16,541 nt of DNA from the NCBI GenBank assembly GCA_002427605.1, contig DIRT01000044.1, forward strand, positions 2,810-19,350. The letters are read 5' to 3'. Positions 15,047 to 16,541 of the stretch are shown here, piece by piece; position 1 is the first letter of the stretch; the number at the start of each line of letters is the position of its first letter. Origin of the DNA: Bacteroidales bacterium UBA5429 (GTDB lineage Bacteria; Bacteroidota; Bacteroidia; Bacteroidales; WCHB1-69). The notes beneath the pieces were generated by a model that did no database searches, was not told where the DNA came from, and saw only the letters and a program-made list of their open reading frames with translations. The translations under genes and the position numbers were made by a program.

Positions 15047-15534
15047 TTCGCTTCATCAAAGATTTCCAAATTCGCCAGTTTCTTTCCATCAAAATCCAAC
15101 CGCAAAAAGGTTAGACGGGTGTGGATGCCATATTTTCCGGCGGACCCGGGATTGATGTACAAACATTGATGCTGGGGATCATGTTTGACCATTAAAATAT
15201 GTGAGTGTCCCGCTACGACGATGGTCGGTTTATGCTCCTGAATCAAGGCTAACGCATCGGGATAATATCTTCCGGGTTTGCCGACGATATGCTTTAATAA
15301 TACTTTATGTTCCTCAAAATCAAAGAGTTCCCACTCTTTGTGGCGGGATCGCACATCCCAACCATCACAATTGCCGTATACAGCCCTAACTTTGGTGATG
15401 GTTTCCAGTTCGTAGATGATATCAATATTCATCATATCCCCAAGGTGCCAGATCTCATCGCAAGATTTGAAAAATTCAAAAAGTTGGGGATGGGTATATC
15501 CGTGTGTGTCCGATAAAATGCCTACTTTTTTCAT
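15043..15534 (-). CDS. YfcE/MJ0936-type metallophosphoesterase
   Basis: A 163-residue calcineurin-like phosphodiesterase of the small YfcE/MJ0936 group. Metal ligands are all visible: Asp9 and His11 (SDTHG), Asp33 (HLGD), Asn55 (GNCD), His82 (LLKHIVG) and His110/His112 (AGHSHI). Members hydrolyse phosphodiesters with Mn or Ni in vitro; the natural substrate is unknown, so I give no symbol. Length is typical and the start is fixed by the usual MKKVGILSDTHG opening. Its ATG overlaps the rlmB stop by 4 bp (ATGA), so translation is probably coupled to rlmB. The gene ends inside the AAATCCG repeat tract, which supplies its stop codon; the last residues (IFDEAK) lie just before the repeat. Confidence 0.9.
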   Translation of the reverse strand: MKKVGILSDTHGYTHPQLFEFFKSCDEIWHLGDMMNIDIIYELETITKVRAVYGNCDGWDVRSRHKEWELFDFEEHKVLLKHIVGKPGRYYPDALALIQEHKPTIVVAGHSHILMVKHDPQHQCLYINPGSAGKYGIHTRLTFLRLDFDGKKLANLEIFDEAK

Positions 15535-16274
15535 TCAGTCGCCTCAATTCTTTGTTTTACTGCTTCAAAGATGACCACTCCCGCAGCCACCGATACATTC
15601 AAGGATTCAATCGTACCCAGCATGGGAATTTTCACGGTCTGATCGCACTCTCTTAGGTATTCTCTCGCGATTCCCTCATATTCACTACCCAAAATTAGAG
15701 TCAACGGGGTATTGTAGTTTTGCTGATAATGCAGTTGGGTAGCTTTCTCTGTCACGCCAATCACCGTCAATCCGGAATCCTTCAAAAATCGGATCACTTC
15801 AACCAGATTGGAATGTTTGCACACCGGGATTTTAAACAGCGCTCCGGAAGAGCTTTTTATCGCATCTTCGTTCAACTGAGCGCCCCCCTTTAAGGGAAGG
15901 ATAATAGCGTCCACACCGGCGCACTCCGCAGTACGCGCAATCGCTCCAATATTCCGAACATCAGTAATCTTATCCAAAATCAGAATGAACGGATCTTTCC
16001 CCTTCTCAAACAGTGTTGGAAGCAGATCAAAGATTGAAAAATACTCCAGCGAAGAAACAAAAGCAATCGCCCCCTGGTGGTTACCCCGAACAATCCTGTT
16101 CAGTTTCTCAATCGGAACATACTGGAAAGGAATCTTATGCTGACGAATAATGTAAAAAAACTCTTTGAAAAGATCACCCTTTAACCCCTTTTGAATCAAA
16201 ACTTTATCAATCGTTTTACCCTTTTCAATCACTTCCAATATAGGCCTCAAGCCATACACAATACTGTTATCCAT
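15531..16274 (-). CDS. rlmB: 23S rRNA (guanosine-2'-O-)-methyltransferase, RlmB-like TrmH/SpoU family
   Basis: A 247-residue SPOUT methyltransferase. An N-terminal RNA-binding substrate domain (about 1-80, including YGLRPILEVIEKG and GNHQGAIAFV) precedes the knotted SAM domain. Motif 1 is DKITDVRNIGAIART with Asn108 and catalytic Arg114; motif 2 is GSEYEG at 196-201; motif 3 is IPMLGTIESLNVSVAA at 216-231. This order and length fit RlmB, which methylates G2251 in the ribosomal P-loop, though a related TrmH-family target cannot be excluded. The ATG at 16274 is preferred: the frame can be extended two codons to a TTG at 16280, but family members begin near MDNSIVYGLRPI and TTG starts are rare here. 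It leads a two-gene operon with the phosphodiesterase gene. Confidence 0.88.
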   Translation of the reverse strand: MDNSIVYGLRPILEVIEKGKTIDKVLIQKGLKGDLFKEFFYIIRQHKIPFQYVPIEKLNRIVRGNHQGAIAFVSSLEYFSIFDLLPTLFEKGKDPFILILDKITDVRNIGAIARTAECAGVDAIILPLKGGAQLNEDAIKSSSGALFKIPVCKHSNLVEVIRFLKDSGLTVIGVTEKATQLHYQQNYNTPLTLILGSEYEGIAREYLRECDQTVKIPMLGTIESLNVSVAAGVVIFEAVKQRIEATE

Positions 16275-16294
16275 CTTCAATTTTTGTTAAACCG

Positions 16295-16329
16295 CAAATG
16301 TACATTTTTTTATTGAAATCGATATTCAA
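16295..16329 (-). promoter_or_regulatory. Promoter for rlmB
   Basis: On the minus strand a perfect -7 box TACATTTG (16302-16295) followed by C lies 20 bp upstream of the rlmB ATG. The nearest TTG (16329-16327) is 24 bp further up, longer than usual, so the -33 assignment is weak. The leader would be about 15 nt. Confidence 0.55.
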
Positions 16330-16374
16330 AAAATGATACAACAATTATTTAAAAGTTTACGTTTATGTTTAAAG

Positions 16375-16406
16375 TTGTTACTTTATGGAATAAATCAATA
16401 ATTTTG
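16375..16406 (+). promoter_or_regulatory. Promoter for the exported protein gene at the right edge
   Basis: TTG at 16375-16377 and a perfect -7 box TAATTTTG at 16399-16406 followed by C, spaced by 21 bp, as in the Bacteroidota consensus. Transcription would start near 16412, about 25 nt before the ATG. It is divergent from the rlmB promoter. Confidence 0.65.
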
Positions 16407-16436
16407 CGTAGAGTTTAGCAAAGTCCTCAAAATGTT

Positions 16437-16541
16437 ATGAAACGATTATTTTTCTCAACAACTCTCCTTATTTGCATCATTTTTGCTTTTGGTCAAAATG
16501 ATGTAAAAAAGTATTACAAATCACTGCCGTCCGATAAAAAT
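16437..16541 (+). CDS. Exported protein, N-terminal part (gene runs off the right edge)
   Basis: Thirty-five codons open at the window edge. The start MKRLFFSTTLLICIIFAFG followed by QNDVKKYYKSL is a Sec signal peptide with probable cleavage before Gln20, the common Bacteroidota pattern; the Cys at position 13 is within the hydrophobic core and does not form a lipobox. The mature part begins basic and Tyr-rich. The family cannot be recognised from this fragment. The ATG is supported by a well-placed promoter about 30 bp upstream. Confidence 0.7.
   Translation, partial: MKRLFFSTTLLICIIFAFGQNDVKKYYKSLPSDKN

Noticed and set aside
16275..16280. TTG start extending rlmB by two codons
   Set aside because: An ATG at 16274 gives the expected family N-terminus, and the TACATTTG box is well placed for it.

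Overview
This window looks like chromosomal housekeeping DNA from a low-GC member of the Bacteroidota, most likely Bacteroidales. The grounds are several perfect TAnnTTTG -7 promoter boxes, almost no Shine-Dalgarno sequences, and gene families largely restricted to the phylum: a DUF4293 membrane protein, a compact arginine decarboxylase of about 470 residues, a signal-peptide-bearing DUF5106/TlpA-type thioredoxin-like protein, and a 936-residue periplasmic M16 peptidase. Genus cannot be fixed from sequence alone. No tRNA, rRNA, CRISPR array, transposase or phage gene was found.

Layout. (1) Positions 1-2683, minus strand: a co-oriented cluster reading mtaB (tRNA ct6A/t6A methylthiotransferase), a cytosolic 407-residue M16 peptidase, then the first 53 codons of a lipoprotein cut by the left edge. 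(2) Positions 2684-3009: a 326-bp AT-rich divergent intergenic region with two candidate promoters for the next gene. (3) Positions 3010-4440, plus strand: fold-type III arginine decarboxylase. (4) Positions 4545-10601: a tight plus-strand cluster htpG, cutC, DUF4293 gene, bifunctional nnrDE, thioredoxin-like gene, with gaps of 10-18 bp or a 4-bp overlap and a probable internal promoter in the cutC end. (5) Positions 10687-13497: exported two-lobed M16 peptidase, closed by a clear intrinsic terminator. (6) Positions 13555-14592: galE, whose start lies 5 bp after that terminator. (7) Positions 14593-15042: a 450-bp non-coding convergent region packed with repeats (hairpins, three different heptamer tandem tracts, and a 14-bp inverted repeat that overlaps the stop codons of both flanking genes). 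(8) Positions 15043-16274, minus strand: rlmB followed by a YfcE/MJ0936-type phosphodiesterase, overlapping by ATGA. (9) Positions 16281-16436: divergent promoter region; then the first 35 codons of an exported protein cut by the right edge.

Functionally the genes cover RNA modification (mtaB, rlmB), protein folding and proteolysis (htpG, two M16 peptidases, thioredoxin-like protein), metabolite repair (nnrDE), polyamine synthesis (arginine decarboxylase) and sugar nucleotide metabolism (galE). No defence, toxin or secondary-metabolite system is visible. The part least explained by ordinary annotation is the repeat-rich region between galE and the phosphodiesterase gene.
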